A stretch of 64,000 nt of DNA from Pseudomonas sp. Leaf48 (GTDB lineage Bacteria > Pseudomonadota > Gammaproteobacteria > Pseudomonadales > Pseudomonadaceae), in NCBI RefSeq assembly GCF_001421885.1, contig NZ_LMLH01000029.1, positions 62,001 through 126,000 on the forward strand, written 5' to 3'. Shown in pieces: positions 26,064-34,769 of the stretch (position 1 is the first letter of the stretch; every line of letters starts with the position of its first letter). Both the position numbers and the translations under genes were made by a program. Under the pieces are notes generated by a model, which was not told the DNA's origin, did not search any database, and worked only from the letters and a program-made list of their open reading frames with translations.

Positions 26064-26609
26064 GGGGAGACTCGTGTGGTTAAGATTTAAACCAGCTGTC
26101 CATTCAGTGAAGGCTGGAAATTGATCTTAAGTCCAATAAGTGCTCAGGATGTTTGCGCAAGTATGTATGGGTGTTCCCGACAAGTGGGATAGCTTTATAT
26201 AAAAATGTGTAGTGAATATTATTGGTTAATTGATGTTGCCCATAAAAAAGGCCGCTGCAAACGCAGCGGCCAAAGTAAGACGTTTGATCAAGGAGCAACA
26301 AATCAACGTCAGTGCACACAGGGCGATAAACCGAAGTCTTCAGTTCATCCGAAATCTGTCAGTAACGACCCGAGTCGTTACGTCCTGCGCTCAGGCGGTT
26401 TACCGTGAGCGCACAAAAAGCATAGACCCCGAATCCTCCAGGAAAAATACCGATTCCGGACATGCACTGTTGCAGCCCGGGCAACAGTCGGCGAAATCCA
26501 TTGCTCAGTCATCCTTTCGAGCTACACCGCGAATACCTCCTTGGTGCGCTTATCGACCCCGGTACCCGGCAGTAGGGTGAAGCCTTCTGTCACTCACCGG
26601 GGAAGACGC
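26064..26609. other. 546-bp intergenic region with several hairpins
   Basis: Low-GC in its left half. It contains a leftward terminator (26244-26271), the palindrome GTAACGAC-N4-GTCGTTAC (26362-26381) and CTGTTGC-N7-GCAACAG (26467-26487) upstream of the DUF1302 gene. No convincing protein gene; short frames are shadows. The palindromes are candidate operators for the DUF1302/DUF1329 genes. Confidence 0.55.
26244..26271 (-). terminator. Strong leftward terminator of an unidentified transcript
   Basis: GGCCGCTGC (26250-26258), loop AAAC, GCAGCGGCC (26263-26271); on the minus strand it is followed by six T (26244-26249). No annotated minus-strand gene lies immediately to its right. Confidence 0.8.
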
Positions 26610-28403
26610 ATGACAAAAACAACAATGCGCGCCATCTTCACACCGCAAGCCTTGGCGGCTGCGGTGGCTTTGGGTTGCTGTGCCCAGGCACAGGCCATTT
26701 CATTCAACATCGGCGAGATCGAGGGGACGTTCGACTCTTCACTCTCGGTCGGCGCGAGTTGGGGGATGCGGGACGCGGATGACGCGTTGGTGGGCACGGT
26801 CAATGGCGGCAGTGGTCAGGCCTCGACCGGTGACGACGGGCGACTGAACTTCAAGAAGGGTGAAACCTTCTCGAAGATTTTCAAAGGTATTCATGACCTC
26901 GAACTGAAGTACGGCGACACCGGTGTGTTTGTTCGCGGCAAGTACTGGTACGACTTCGAGTTGAAGGACGAAGATCGTGAGTTCAAGCCGATCAGCGATC
27001 ACAATCGCAAAGAGGGCGCCAAGTCGTCCGGGGGGCAGATCCTCGATGCCTTCGTCTACCACAACTATTCCATCGCCGATCTGCCCGGTACGTCGCGAGT
27101 CGGCAAGCAGGTGGTCAGTTGGGGGGAAAGTACTTTCATCGGCAACTCGATCAACAGCATCAACCCGGTCGACGTGTCCGCGTTTCGCCGCCCGGGTGCC
27201 GAGATCAAGGAAGGCCTGATTCCGGTCAACATGCTGTTCGCTTCCCAGGGCCTGACCGACAAATTGACGGTCGAAGGCTTCTACCAGCTGGAGTGGGACC
27301 AGACCGTCGTCGATAACTGCGGCACCTTCTTTGGTGTCGATGTGGTGGCGGACGGTTGCAACAAGGGCTACACCGTCGGCAACCCGGCCATTGCACCGTT
27401 GCAGCCGATTGCCGCTGCGTTTGGCCAGGGCTTCGAAGTCACCCGCGAAGGCGTGGTCGTGCCCCGTGGCGGCGACCGCGATGCGCGGGATTCGGGGCAG
27501 TGGGGTTCGGCGCTGCGCTGGTTGGGGGATGACACCGAGTACGGTCTGTACTTCATGAACTATCACAGCCGCACACCCAATGTCGGCACCACCACCGCCG
27601 GGGCCGGGACGCTGGCGAGCATTCCGGGGATCGTCGCTACCGCCAACCGTATCGCTCCCGGCACAGGCTCGGGGCTGGCGCAAAGCGTAATGCTCGGCCG
27701 CGGCCAGTACTACCTCGAGTACCCCGAAGACATTCGCCTGTATGGCGCGAGCTTCTCCACCACGTTGTCGACCGGTACCGCCTGGACCGGCGAGATCAGC
27801 TATCGCCCCAACGCCCCGGTACAGGTCAACACCAACGACTTGACCCTGGCGTTGCTCAATCCGATCGCCGGCGGTGCGGCGTCACCGATTGCGACCTCGC
27901 CCGGTGCCGACAACAAAGGCTATCGCCGCAAGGAAGTGACGCAGATCCAGAGCACCCTGACACATTTCATCGATCAAGTTGCAGGTGCCGATCGCCTGAC
28001 CTTGGTGGGTGAGGCCGCAGTGGTCCGGGTCGGCGGACTTGAGGGGCGCAGCAAACTGCGTTACGGCCGCGATTCGGTGTACGGCCAGTACGGCTTCGGC
28101 GGTGACACCGATGGCTTCGTCACATCGACGTCATGGGGTTATCGCGCCCGGGCCATCCTCGACTACAACAACGTCATCGCCGGGATCAACTTGAAGCCCA
28201 ACCTCTCATGGTCCCACGACGTCGCTGGTTATGGCCCCAACGGTCTGTTCAATGAAGGCGCCAAGGCGGTCAGCCTCGGCGTCGATGCGGACTACCGCAA
28301 TACCTACAGCGCGAGCCTCAGTTACACCGACTTTTTCGGTGGTGATTACAACGTCCTCGAAGACCGTGACTTCGTGGCATTGAGCTTTGGCGTGAACTTC
28401 TGA
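26610..28403 (+). CDS. DUF1302 family outer-membrane protein
   Basis: 597 residues with an N-terminal signal peptide (QALAAAVALGCCAQAQA). The rest is beta-rich and tyrosine/glycine-rich and ends in a Phe (FVALSFGVNF), as outer-membrane barrels do. DUF1302 proteins pair with DUF1329 proteins and are thought to act in export or uptake of hydrophobic compounds. ATG 26610 is preceded by GGGGAAGA; the earlier in-frame start at 26541 lacks one. Probably co-transcribed with the DUF1329 gene, 23 bases downstream. Confidence 0.85.
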   Translation: MTKTTMRAIFTPQALAAAVALGCCAQAQAISFNIGEIEGTFDSSLSVGASWGMRDADDALVGTVNGGSGQASTGDDGRLNFKKGETFSKIFKGIHDLELKYGDTGVFVRGKYWYDFELKDEDREFKPISDHNRKEGAKSSGGQILDAFVYHNYSIADLPGTSRVGKQVVSWGESTFIGNSINSINPVDVSAFRRPGAEIKEGLIPVNMLFASQGLTDKLTVEGFYQLEWDQTVVDNCGTFFGVDVVADGCNKGYTVGNPAIAPLQPIAAAFGQGFEVTREGVVVPRGGDRDARDSGQWGSALRWLGDDTEYGLYFMNYHSRTPNVGTTTAGAGTLASIPGIVATANRIAPGTGSGLAQSVMLGRGQYYLEYPEDIRLYGASFSTTLSTGTAWTGEISYRPNAPVQVNTNDLTLALLNPIAGGAASPIATSPGADNKGYRRKEVTQIQSTLTHFIDQVAGADRLTLVGEAAVVRVGGLEGRSKLRYGRDSVYGQYGFGGDTDGFVTSTSWGYRARAILDYNNVIAGINLKPNLSWSHDVAGYGPNGLFNEGAKAVSLGVDADYRNTYSASLSYTDFFGGDYNVLEDRDFVALSFGVNF

Positions 28404-28426
28404 TCTGGCTGAAAAGGATAATTGCA

Positions 28427-29797
28427 ATGCGCAAGATGATTCTGCAAATCGGCAGTGTTTTGGCCCTGAGCTTGCTGGCCGCCAATGTGATGGCCGCGGT
28501 ATCGCCGCAGGAGGCCGACAAGCTGGGCACCAGCCTCACGCCCGTAGGCGCCGAGAAGGCCGGCAATGCCGCTGGCTCGATTCCGGCCTGGACCGGTGGC
28601 ATCGCGAAAAACGCCGGCGCCGTGGACAGCAAGGGCTTCCTCGCCGACCCGTTTGCCAATGAAAAACCGTTGTTCATCATCACGGCAGCGACCGCCGACA
28701 AGTACAAGGACAAGCTCTCTGACGGTCAGCTCGCGATGTTCAAACGCTATCCCGAAACCTACAAGATCCCGGTTTACCCGACTCACCGCACCGTGGCCCT
28801 GCCGACGGAGATCTACGAGTCGGCCAAGCGCAGCGCGCTGAACGTGACCCCGATCAACGACGGTAACGGGCTGGCCAATTTCACCGGCAACCGCTACTAC
28901 GCCTTCCCGATTCCGAAAAACGGCGTGGAGGTGATCTGGAACCACATCACCCGTTATCACGGCGGCAATCTGCGCCGTACCATCACCCAGGCAACACCAC
29001 AATCGAATGGTGATTTCACTGTCATCCGCTTCAAGGACGAGGTGGCCGTACCGTCGTTGCTGGGGGATCTGAAACCGGGCAGTGATGAAAACGTCCTCAG
29101 CTATTTCAAGCAGGAAGTCACCGCGCCGGCGCGGCTGGCGGGCAACGTGTTGCTGGTTCACGAGACCCTCGATCAGGTCAAGGAGCCGCGCAAGGCCTGG
29201 ATCTACAACGCCGGCCAGCGCCGGGTACGACGCGCGCCACAAGTGGCGTATGACGGTGTCGGCACCTCGTCGGACGGGTTGCGCACCACCGACAACTTCG
29301 ACATGTTTTCCGGGGCGCCGGATCGCTACGACTGGAAGCTGATCGGCAAGAAGGAAATGTACATCCCCTACAACAGCTACAAACTCGATTCGCCAAGCCT
29401 CAAATACACCGATGTGATCAAGGCCGGGCATATCAATCAGGACCTGACCCGCTATGAACTGCACCGGGTCTGGGAGGTCGTCGCCACAGTCAAACCCAAC
29501 GAACGGCACGTATACGCCAAGCGGCACATGTACATCGACGAGGACAGCTGGCAGGTGGCCCTGGCCGATCACTACGACGGGCGTGGCCAACTCTGGCGAG
29601 TCGCCGAAGGGCATGCGCAGTTCTACTACGATCACCAGGTGCCGGCCTACACCGTCGAAGCCTTGTATGACCTGATCGCCGGTCGCTACATTGCCTTGGG
29701 GATGAAGAACGAAGAGAAGCGCAGCTTTGAGTTCAACATCGATGCCAAAGCAGGGGACTACACACCGGCAGCCTTGCGGAGTACGGGCGTGCGGTAG
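28427..29797 (+). CDS. DUF1329 family periplasmic protein
   Basis: 456 residues with a cleavable signal peptide (LALSLLAANVMAAVSPQEADKLG). DUF1329 is related in fold to LolA/LppX-like lipid carriers, so a periplasmic role in handling a hydrophobic molecule with its DUF1302 partner is plausible (inference). AAGGA precedes the ATG. A terminator follows. Confidence 0.87.
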   Translation: MRKMILQIGSVLALSLLAANVMAAVSPQEADKLGTSLTPVGAEKAGNAAGSIPAWTGGIAKNAGAVDSKGFLADPFANEKPLFIITAATADKYKDKLSDGQLAMFKRYPETYKIPVYPTHRTVALPTEIYESAKRSALNVTPINDGNGLANFTGNRYYAFPIPKNGVEVIWNHITRYHGGNLRRTITQATPQSNGDFTVIRFKDEVAVPSLLGDLKPGSDENVLSYFKQEVTAPARLAGNVLLVHETLDQVKEPRKAWIYNAGQRRVRRAPQVAYDGVGTSSDGLRTTDNFDMFSGAPDRYDWKLIGKKEMYIPYNSYKLDSPSLKYTDVIKAGHINQDLTRYELHRVWEVVATVKPNERHVYAKRHMYIDEDSWQVALADHYDGRGQLWRVAEGHAQFYYDHQVPAYTVEALYDLIAGRYIALGMKNEEKRSFEFNIDAKAGDYTPAALRSTGVR

Positions 29798-29821
29798 TTT
29801 TCCTACATCGTTTGCACAAAA

Positions 29822-29846
29822 GGGTGACTTTTCGGTCACCTTTTTT
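29822..29846 (+). terminator. Terminator of the DUF1302-DUF1329 operon
   Basis: GGTGAC (29823-29828) pairs with GTCACC (29835-29840), then six T. Confidence 0.9.
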
Positions 29847-29937
29847 ATAGCGGGCGATCAGTGTGTTGAATACTTCTTCACCAAGCGCTCGGGAGAGGTC
29901 TAGGGTGGCGCCAGAATTATAAAAAAGGCGCACCACA

Positions 29938-32481
29938 ATGACTGCAATGAGGGCCTGTCTGGATCGCCCCGCATTTGTGCCCCGATTGTCATCCCAGCAC
30001 CTGTCGCGCCAGCGCCTGACCGAGCCGATGCTGGCCTCCACGGCGCGGGTGAAGTTGCTGTGTGCTCCCGCGGGCAGCGGCAAGAGCGCGCTGCTTACCG
30101 AGTGCTTGTTACGGGCACCGGAGCACTGTCGGGTGTATTGGCTGCCACTGGCGGGGGAGTCCTTCAGTGTTGGCGGATTTGTGTTGCGTCTGTCACAGGT
30201 GCTGGGCCTGGCTTCGTCGGATGAGTCAGGGTTGCTGGAGTCTCTGGCTCAGTTGCAAACTCCAACCTGGCTGTTTCTCGACGATTACTGTCGCCTGCCC
30301 AATCCAGAGCTCGATCGCCTGCTGGATCGCCTGCTGGCCGTCGCCAGTCCGGCGCTGACATGGTGGCTGGGTTCGCGTCGGCGACCGCCTTGCAACTGGC
30401 CACGGTTGCTGCTGGATGACCAACTGTATGAGTGCGAAAGCCGGACACTGGCGTTTACCGAAGCCGAGATCGCCCAGCTGCTTGTCCATGTCGAGCCATC
30501 CGTGGCGATGCAAACCGCCAGAAAAGTTTTCGAGCGCAGTGGCGGCTGGTGTGCCGGCGTGCGTATCACATTGCTAGAGGGTTGTCCCTGGGCGAGCGAG
30601 CAGGGGCGTTCGACGACGCTGCTCGATTACTTGCAACATGAACTGTTCAACACCCTGCCGCCGGAACTGGTCGAGGTATGGCAGGTGTTGGTCCATTTGC
30701 CGCGTTTCAATGCCAGCCTGTGCGAGCATCTTTTCGGCGCCGGTGAGGGCGCGCAATGGCTGCATGCGTTGCAGGAGGCGGGCTGCTTCATCGAACCCTG
30801 GGAGGACTCCGCCGAGTGGTTGCGAATCTTCGAACCATTGGCCAGGGCGATGCGTGACGAGCCAGGTTCGACCGGCCGTTCCTGGCATCGCCGGGCCTGC
30901 CAATGGTTCAGCGCCGAGGAGGACTGGCAGGGTGCGTTCGAGCAAGCGTTATTGGCGCAGGAGTTCGAGGTCGCGGTCAGCCTGTTGCAGCATTTCAGCG
31001 TTGAGCACCTGTTCAAACGCCAGAATGTAACCTTGTTGTTGAGGCTGCATGAACGCCTGGGCGAGCAATTGACCCTGGGGACGCCGCACCGGGTGGGGCT
31101 GATTACCGCTGCGCTGCTATTTGCCGGGCGCTTCGAGCAGGGGGCTGCCTGCATTGAACAGTTGGGACGCTTCGCCCCGCAGCCGACCGCGCTGTTGCAG
31201 CGCCAGCTGTTGGCCCGTTGGCAAGCGCAGCAGGGCTGGCTCCTGCATTTGCAGGGGCGCAAAGCGCCTGCGCGGGCACACTTCCTTGAAGCGCTGGACG
31301 ACCTGGGCCCCGACGCCTGGCCGGCCAGGCTGCTGTGTTTTTCCGGGTTGACCCAGCAAGCGTTGCTCGATGCCGACCTGGACGCTGCCCAGTCTTTCAA
31401 TCGCGACGCATTGTGCCTGGCGCGGGCGCAAGGCTCGCTGCTGTTCGAGGGCTTGCTGGAACTGGATCATGCGCAATTGCTGGAGCAACGGGGCGCGCCC
31501 GGGCGTGCCGAGCGGTTGCTGGTCGATATCGAGGAAATGCTGGGGCGCCAGGCCGATCGGCCGACGCCACTGCTGGGGCGCATTGCCTTGCGTCGCGGGC
31601 GGTTGGCTCTCAGCCAGGGGCAAGACGAATTGGCCGCAGAGTTGTTCCGCAGCGGCCTGGATGATTGCCTGCTCAGCCAGGACAAGCATGTGTTGTATGG
31701 CTTTCTCGGGCAGGCGCAGATAGCCGCAAATCAACGCGATTACGCCCATGCGTTTGATCGTCTGCGCGAGGCGGAACGGCTGATGCAACAGCGGCAGATT
31801 CCCGACACGGTTTATCGCGGAGTGTTGCTGCAAATCAGCAGCCATTTCTGGTTGCAGCAAGGGCGTGCGCAATTGGCTCGTGAAGCCTTGACCCGTGTCT
31901 TGCGTCATTATCGCGGGCCCCATGCGCGCCAGGCTCCTCCGGCGACGTTGCAGTTGATCACGCGTATCGAATATCAACTGTTGCTGGCAGAGACCTATCA
32001 GCAACAGGCGCAGCAGCCACTGCATCGGCTCAGGGAGTTACTCGATCACGCGCAGCGGCACGCCATGCTGACGCTGGAAGCGGAATTGCAACTGGTGATC
32101 TGCGAAGTGGCGGACCTCACCGGCGAGCCGGCTCTGGCCAAGAGCGCACTGGCTGCAGGCCTGGCGTTGGTGGAACGCTGCAATGGGCAACAGGCATTGC
32201 GCGAGCTGTGTCTACGCCAGCCTGACCTGCTCTGCCGCTTGCGCGGGGAAGTACCGGCGGCCACGCTGGCGCCCGACGCCAGCTTGTTGAGTACTCGTGA
32301 GCTTGAAGTGCTCGGGTTGATTGCCCAGGGTCACTCCAATCAACAAATTGCCGAGCAGCTGTTCATCTCATTGCACACGGTAAAAACCCACGCACGGCGT
32401 ATCCATGGCAAGTTGGGTGTTGAACGTCGCACCCAGGCTGTTGCCATGGCCAAGAAACTGGGATTGATGCTGCACGCCTGA
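29938..32481 (+). CDS. MalT-like LuxR-family ATP-dependent regulator
   Basis: 847 residues, the large LuxR (LAL/MalT) architecture: an N-terminal ATPase with Walker A CAPAGSGKSALL (about residues 42-53) and Walker B-like TWLFLDDYCRL, a central TPR-type helical region (about residues 330-760), and a C-terminal LuxR helix-turn-helix (LSTRELEVLGLIAQGHSNQQ to TVKTHARRIHGKLGV). It follows the DUF1302/DUF1329 operon terminator by about 90 bases and is the likely activator of that operon; the effector is unknown. Confidence 0.9.
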   Translation: MTAMRACLDRPAFVPRLSSQHLSRQRLTEPMLASTARVKLLCAPAGSGKSALLTECLLRAPEHCRVYWLPLAGESFSVGGFVLRLSQVLGLASSDESGLLESLAQLQTPTWLFLDDYCRLPNPELDRLLDRLLAVASPALTWWLGSRRRPPCNWPRLLLDDQLYECESRTLAFTEAEIAQLLVHVEPSVAMQTARKVFERSGGWCAGVRITLLEGCPWASEQGRSTTLLDYLQHELFNTLPPELVEVWQVLVHLPRFNASLCEHLFGAGEGAQWLHALQEAGCFIEPWEDSAEWLRIFEPLARAMRDEPGSTGRSWHRRACQWFSAEEDWQGAFEQALLAQEFEVAVSLLQHFSVEHLFKRQNVTLLLRLHERLGEQLTLGTPHRVGLITAALLFAGRFEQGAACIEQLGRFAPQPTALLQRQLLARWQAQQGWLLHLQGRKAPARAHFLEALDDLGPDAWPARLLCFSGLTQQALLDADLDAAQSFNRDALCLARAQGSLLFEGLLELDHAQLLEQRGAPGRAERLLVDIEEMLGRQADRPTPLLGRIALRRGRLALSQGQDELAAELFRSGLDDCLLSQDKHVLYGFLGQAQIAANQRDYAHAFDRLREAERLMQQRQIPDTVYRGVLLQISSHFWLQQGRAQLAREALTRVLRHYRGPHARQAPPATLQLITRIEYQLLLAETYQQQAQQPLHRLRELLDHAQRHAMLTLEAELQLVICEVADLTGEPALAKSALAAGLALVERCNGQQALRELCLRQPDLLCRLRGEVPAATLAPDASLLSTRELEVLGLIAQGHSNQQIAEQLFISLHTVKTHARRIHGKLGVERRTQAVAMAKKLGLMLHA

Positions 32482-32496
32482 TCACAAGCGCCGGGT

Positions 32497-33297
32497 TCAA
32501 GGGGGCGATACTGCGGGTTCAAACCCCATGCGCCAACTGACCGCACGGCTGGCCGCCAGCAAACGCCGGGCAGCGGGACCGTCTTCATCGGCATGGAACA
32601 GCGAGGTCGGCCCGACCACGGTCAGTACCGCGATTATTTTGCCCATCGTGTTGAACACCGGTGCCGACAGGGCATCCACGCCAGGCATCAGCAAGCCGTG
32701 GACATGATGCAGGCCGCGTTGGCGGATCTGTTCGCAGGTTGCCGACCAGGCCTGCTCATCCGCCATCGCATGGGCTGCGTTGCCTTGTAACTCCTGATCA
32801 CGCAGCTCCACGGTCTCCCGTGCAGGAAGATAAGCGCCGAACACCAGCCCTGTCGAAGAGCTTAGCAGCGGCAGCACCGACCCCAGTTGTGTTACCACCG
32901 TCACCGCGCGCACCGCCGGTTCGATGTGCACCACCGTGGCACCCTGATTGCCCCAAACCGCCAGGAAACAGGTTTCGTTCAAGTCGTCGCGTAACTCGGC
33001 CAGGGGCAGGGCGGCGACTTTCAGCACGTCCATACTGTTGAGTGCCGCCAGGCCTACGCGCAAGGCTTCGCGGCCCAGTCCGTAATGGTTGGTGGCGGGG
33101 TTCTGTTCGGCGAAACCGCTGGCGATCAGCGCCTGCAGATAACGGTGAACCTTGCTTGCCGGCATCTGCACGTGTTCGGCCAGGCGCGACAGCGAGGTCG
33201 AAGGCGACAACATGGCCAGGGCCTTGAGGATGTCGGTGCCGACCTCGGCCGAGCGGACTTTCTGTTTGCCGTTGCTGTCGCTGGTAGGTTTTTCCAT
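32497..33297 (-). CDS. hmgR: IclR-family repressor of the homogentisate genes (HmgR)
   Basis: 266 residues. Winged helix-turn-helix at about residues 20-75 (LSRLAEHVQMPASKVHRYLQ) and an IclR effector domain with the C-terminal AVLTVVG strand. Divergent from hmgA, where HmgR of P. putida represses the operon until homogentisate binds. The intergenic palindrome at 33359-33385 is the expected operator. Confidence 0.9.
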   Translation of the reverse strand: MEKPTSDSNGKQKVRSAEVGTDILKALAMLSPSTSLSRLAEHVQMPASKVHRYLQALIASGFAEQNPATNHYGLGREALRVGLAALNSMDVLKVAALPLAELRDDLNETCFLAVWGNQGATVVHIEPAVRAVTVVTQLGSVLPLLSSSTGLVFGAYLPARETVELRDQELQGNAAHAMADEQAWSATCEQIRQRGLHHVHGLLMPGVDALSAPVFNTMGKIIAVLTVVGPTSLFHADEDGPAARRLLAASRAVSWRMGFEPAVSPP

Positions 33298-33338
33298 GGC
33301 GGCGGTGTGATCCCGTATCGAATGGGCGTCTTTATAAC

Positions 33339-33385
33339 TTGACGGTCAATACCAATCAAATTACGTTATGCGTAATTGAATTACG
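33339..33385 (+). promoter_or_regulatory. hmgA promoter and probable HmgR operator
   Basis: AATTACG (33359-33365), 5-base spacer, CGTAATT (33371-33377), and a third half-site AATTACG (33379-33385). A -35-like TTGACG lies at 33339-33344, so the palindrome covers the presumed -10 region, consistent with repression. Confidence 0.7.
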
Positions 33386-33461
33386 ATAAAAATAACCCAG
33401 GCGTGCCTTCAGCCCTGCACCAGGGCGACTGGCCGGCGCCGACTCCCGTTCAGGAGGCTCC

Positions 33462-34766
33462 ATGAACACCGATTCAACGACGTCGGCGCTGGCGTATCTG
33501 CCTGGTTTCGGCAACGAATTCAGCAGTGAAGCGTTGCCCGGCGCACTGCCCGTCGGCCACAACTCCCCGCAGAAAGCGCCGTACGGCCTCTACACCGAAC
33601 AGTTTTCCGGCACGGCGTTCACCATGCCGCGCAGCGAAGCGCGGCGAACCTGGATGTACCGCATTCAGCCGTCAGCCAACCACCCGGCGTTCGTCAAACT
33701 CGATCGGCAACTGGCCGGCGGCCCATTGGGTGAAGTCACCCCCAATCGCCTGCGCTGGAATCCGCTGGACATTCCCGCCGAGCCGACCGATTTCATCGAT
33801 GGGCTGGTGAACATGGCGGCCAATTCGGCCGGGGAAAAACCGGTCGGGATCAGCATCTATCACTACAGCGCCAACCGCTCCATGGAGCGTGTGTTCTTCA
33901 ATGCTGACGGTGAGTTGTTGCTGGTTCCGGAGTTGGGCCGCCTGCGCATTGCCACAGAGCTTGGCGTGCTGGAGCTTGCTCCATTGGAGATCGCCGTCCT
34001 GCCGCGTGGCCTCAAATTCCGTATCGAGTTGCTCGACCCGCAAGCTCGCGGCTATGTTGCCGAGAACCATGGTGCGCCACTGCGCCTGCCAGACCTGGGG
34101 CCGATCGGCAGCAACGGCCTGGCCAATCCACGAGACTTTCTGACCCCGGTCGCTGCCTATGAAAACCTGCAGCAACCGACCACCCTGGTGCAGAAATTCC
34201 TCGGCCAGTTGTGGGCCTGCGAGCTCGACCATTCGCCGTTGAACGTGGTGGCCTGGCACGGTAACAACGTGCCGTACAAATATGACCTGCGCCGCTTCAA
34301 TACCCTCGGCACGGTCAGCTTCGATCACCCCGATCCTTCGATTTTCACAGTCCTGACCTCGCCGACCAGCGTCCATGGCCTGGCCAATCTAGACTTCGTG
34401 ATCTTCCCGCCGCGCTGGATGGTGGCCGAGAACACCTTCCGGCCGCCGTGGTTCCACCGCAATCTGATGAACGAATACATGGGCCTGATCCAGGGCGAAT
34501 ACGACGCCAAGGCCGAAGGCTTCGTGCCTGGCGGCGCATCCCTGCACAGCTGCATGAGCGCCCACGGCCCGGACGGCGAAACCTGCACCAAGGCCATCAA
34601 CGCCGAGCTCAAGCCTTCGAAAATCGACAGCACCATGGCCTTCATGTTCGAGACCAGCCAGGTGCTGCGCCCGAGCCGTTTCGCCCTCGATTGCCCGCAA
34701 CTGCAAAACACTTACGACGCCTGCTGGGCCACGCTGCCCGCCACTTTCGACCCGACCCGGAGATAA
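33462..34766 (+). CDS. hmgA: Homogentisate 1,2-dioxygenase
   Basis: 434 residues. Fe(II) cupin dioxygenase that opens the homogentisate ring to maleylacetoacetate in tyrosine and phenylalanine breakdown. It starts with the typical YLPGFGNEFSSEALPGALP, and iron-ligand regions FDHPDPSIFTVLTSP and PPRWMVAENTFRPPWFHRN are intact. AGGAGG lies just before the ATG. Four bases separate it from fahA. Confidence 0.97.
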   Translation: MNTDSTTSALAYLPGFGNEFSSEALPGALPVGHNSPQKAPYGLYTEQFSGTAFTMPRSEARRTWMYRIQPSANHPAFVKLDRQLAGGPLGEVTPNRLRWNPLDIPAEPTDFIDGLVNMAANSAGEKPVGISIYHYSANRSMERVFFNADGELLLVPELGRLRIATELGVLELAPLEIAVLPRGLKFRIELLDPQARGYVAENHGAPLRLPDLGPIGSNGLANPRDFLTPVAAYENLQQPTTLVQKFLGQLWACELDHSPLNVVAWHGNNVPYKYDLRRFNTLGTVSFDHPDPSIFTVLTSPTSVHGLANLDFVIFPPRWMVAENTFRPPWFHRNLMNEYMGLIQGEYDAKAEGFVPGGASLHSCMSAHGPDGETCTKAINAELKPSKIDSTMAFMFETSQVLRPSRFALDCPQLQNTYDACWATLPATFDPTRR

Positions 34767-34769
34767 CCC

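Noticed and set aside
26104..26319. A 71-codon minus-strand frame beyond the orphan terminator
   Set aside because: It runs through the terminator hairpin and has no supporting ribosome site.
28346..29839. A 497-codon minus-strand frame opposite the DUF1329 gene
   Set aside because: The plus-strand frame has a signal peptide, a ribosome site and a terminator; the minus frame has no recognisable domain.
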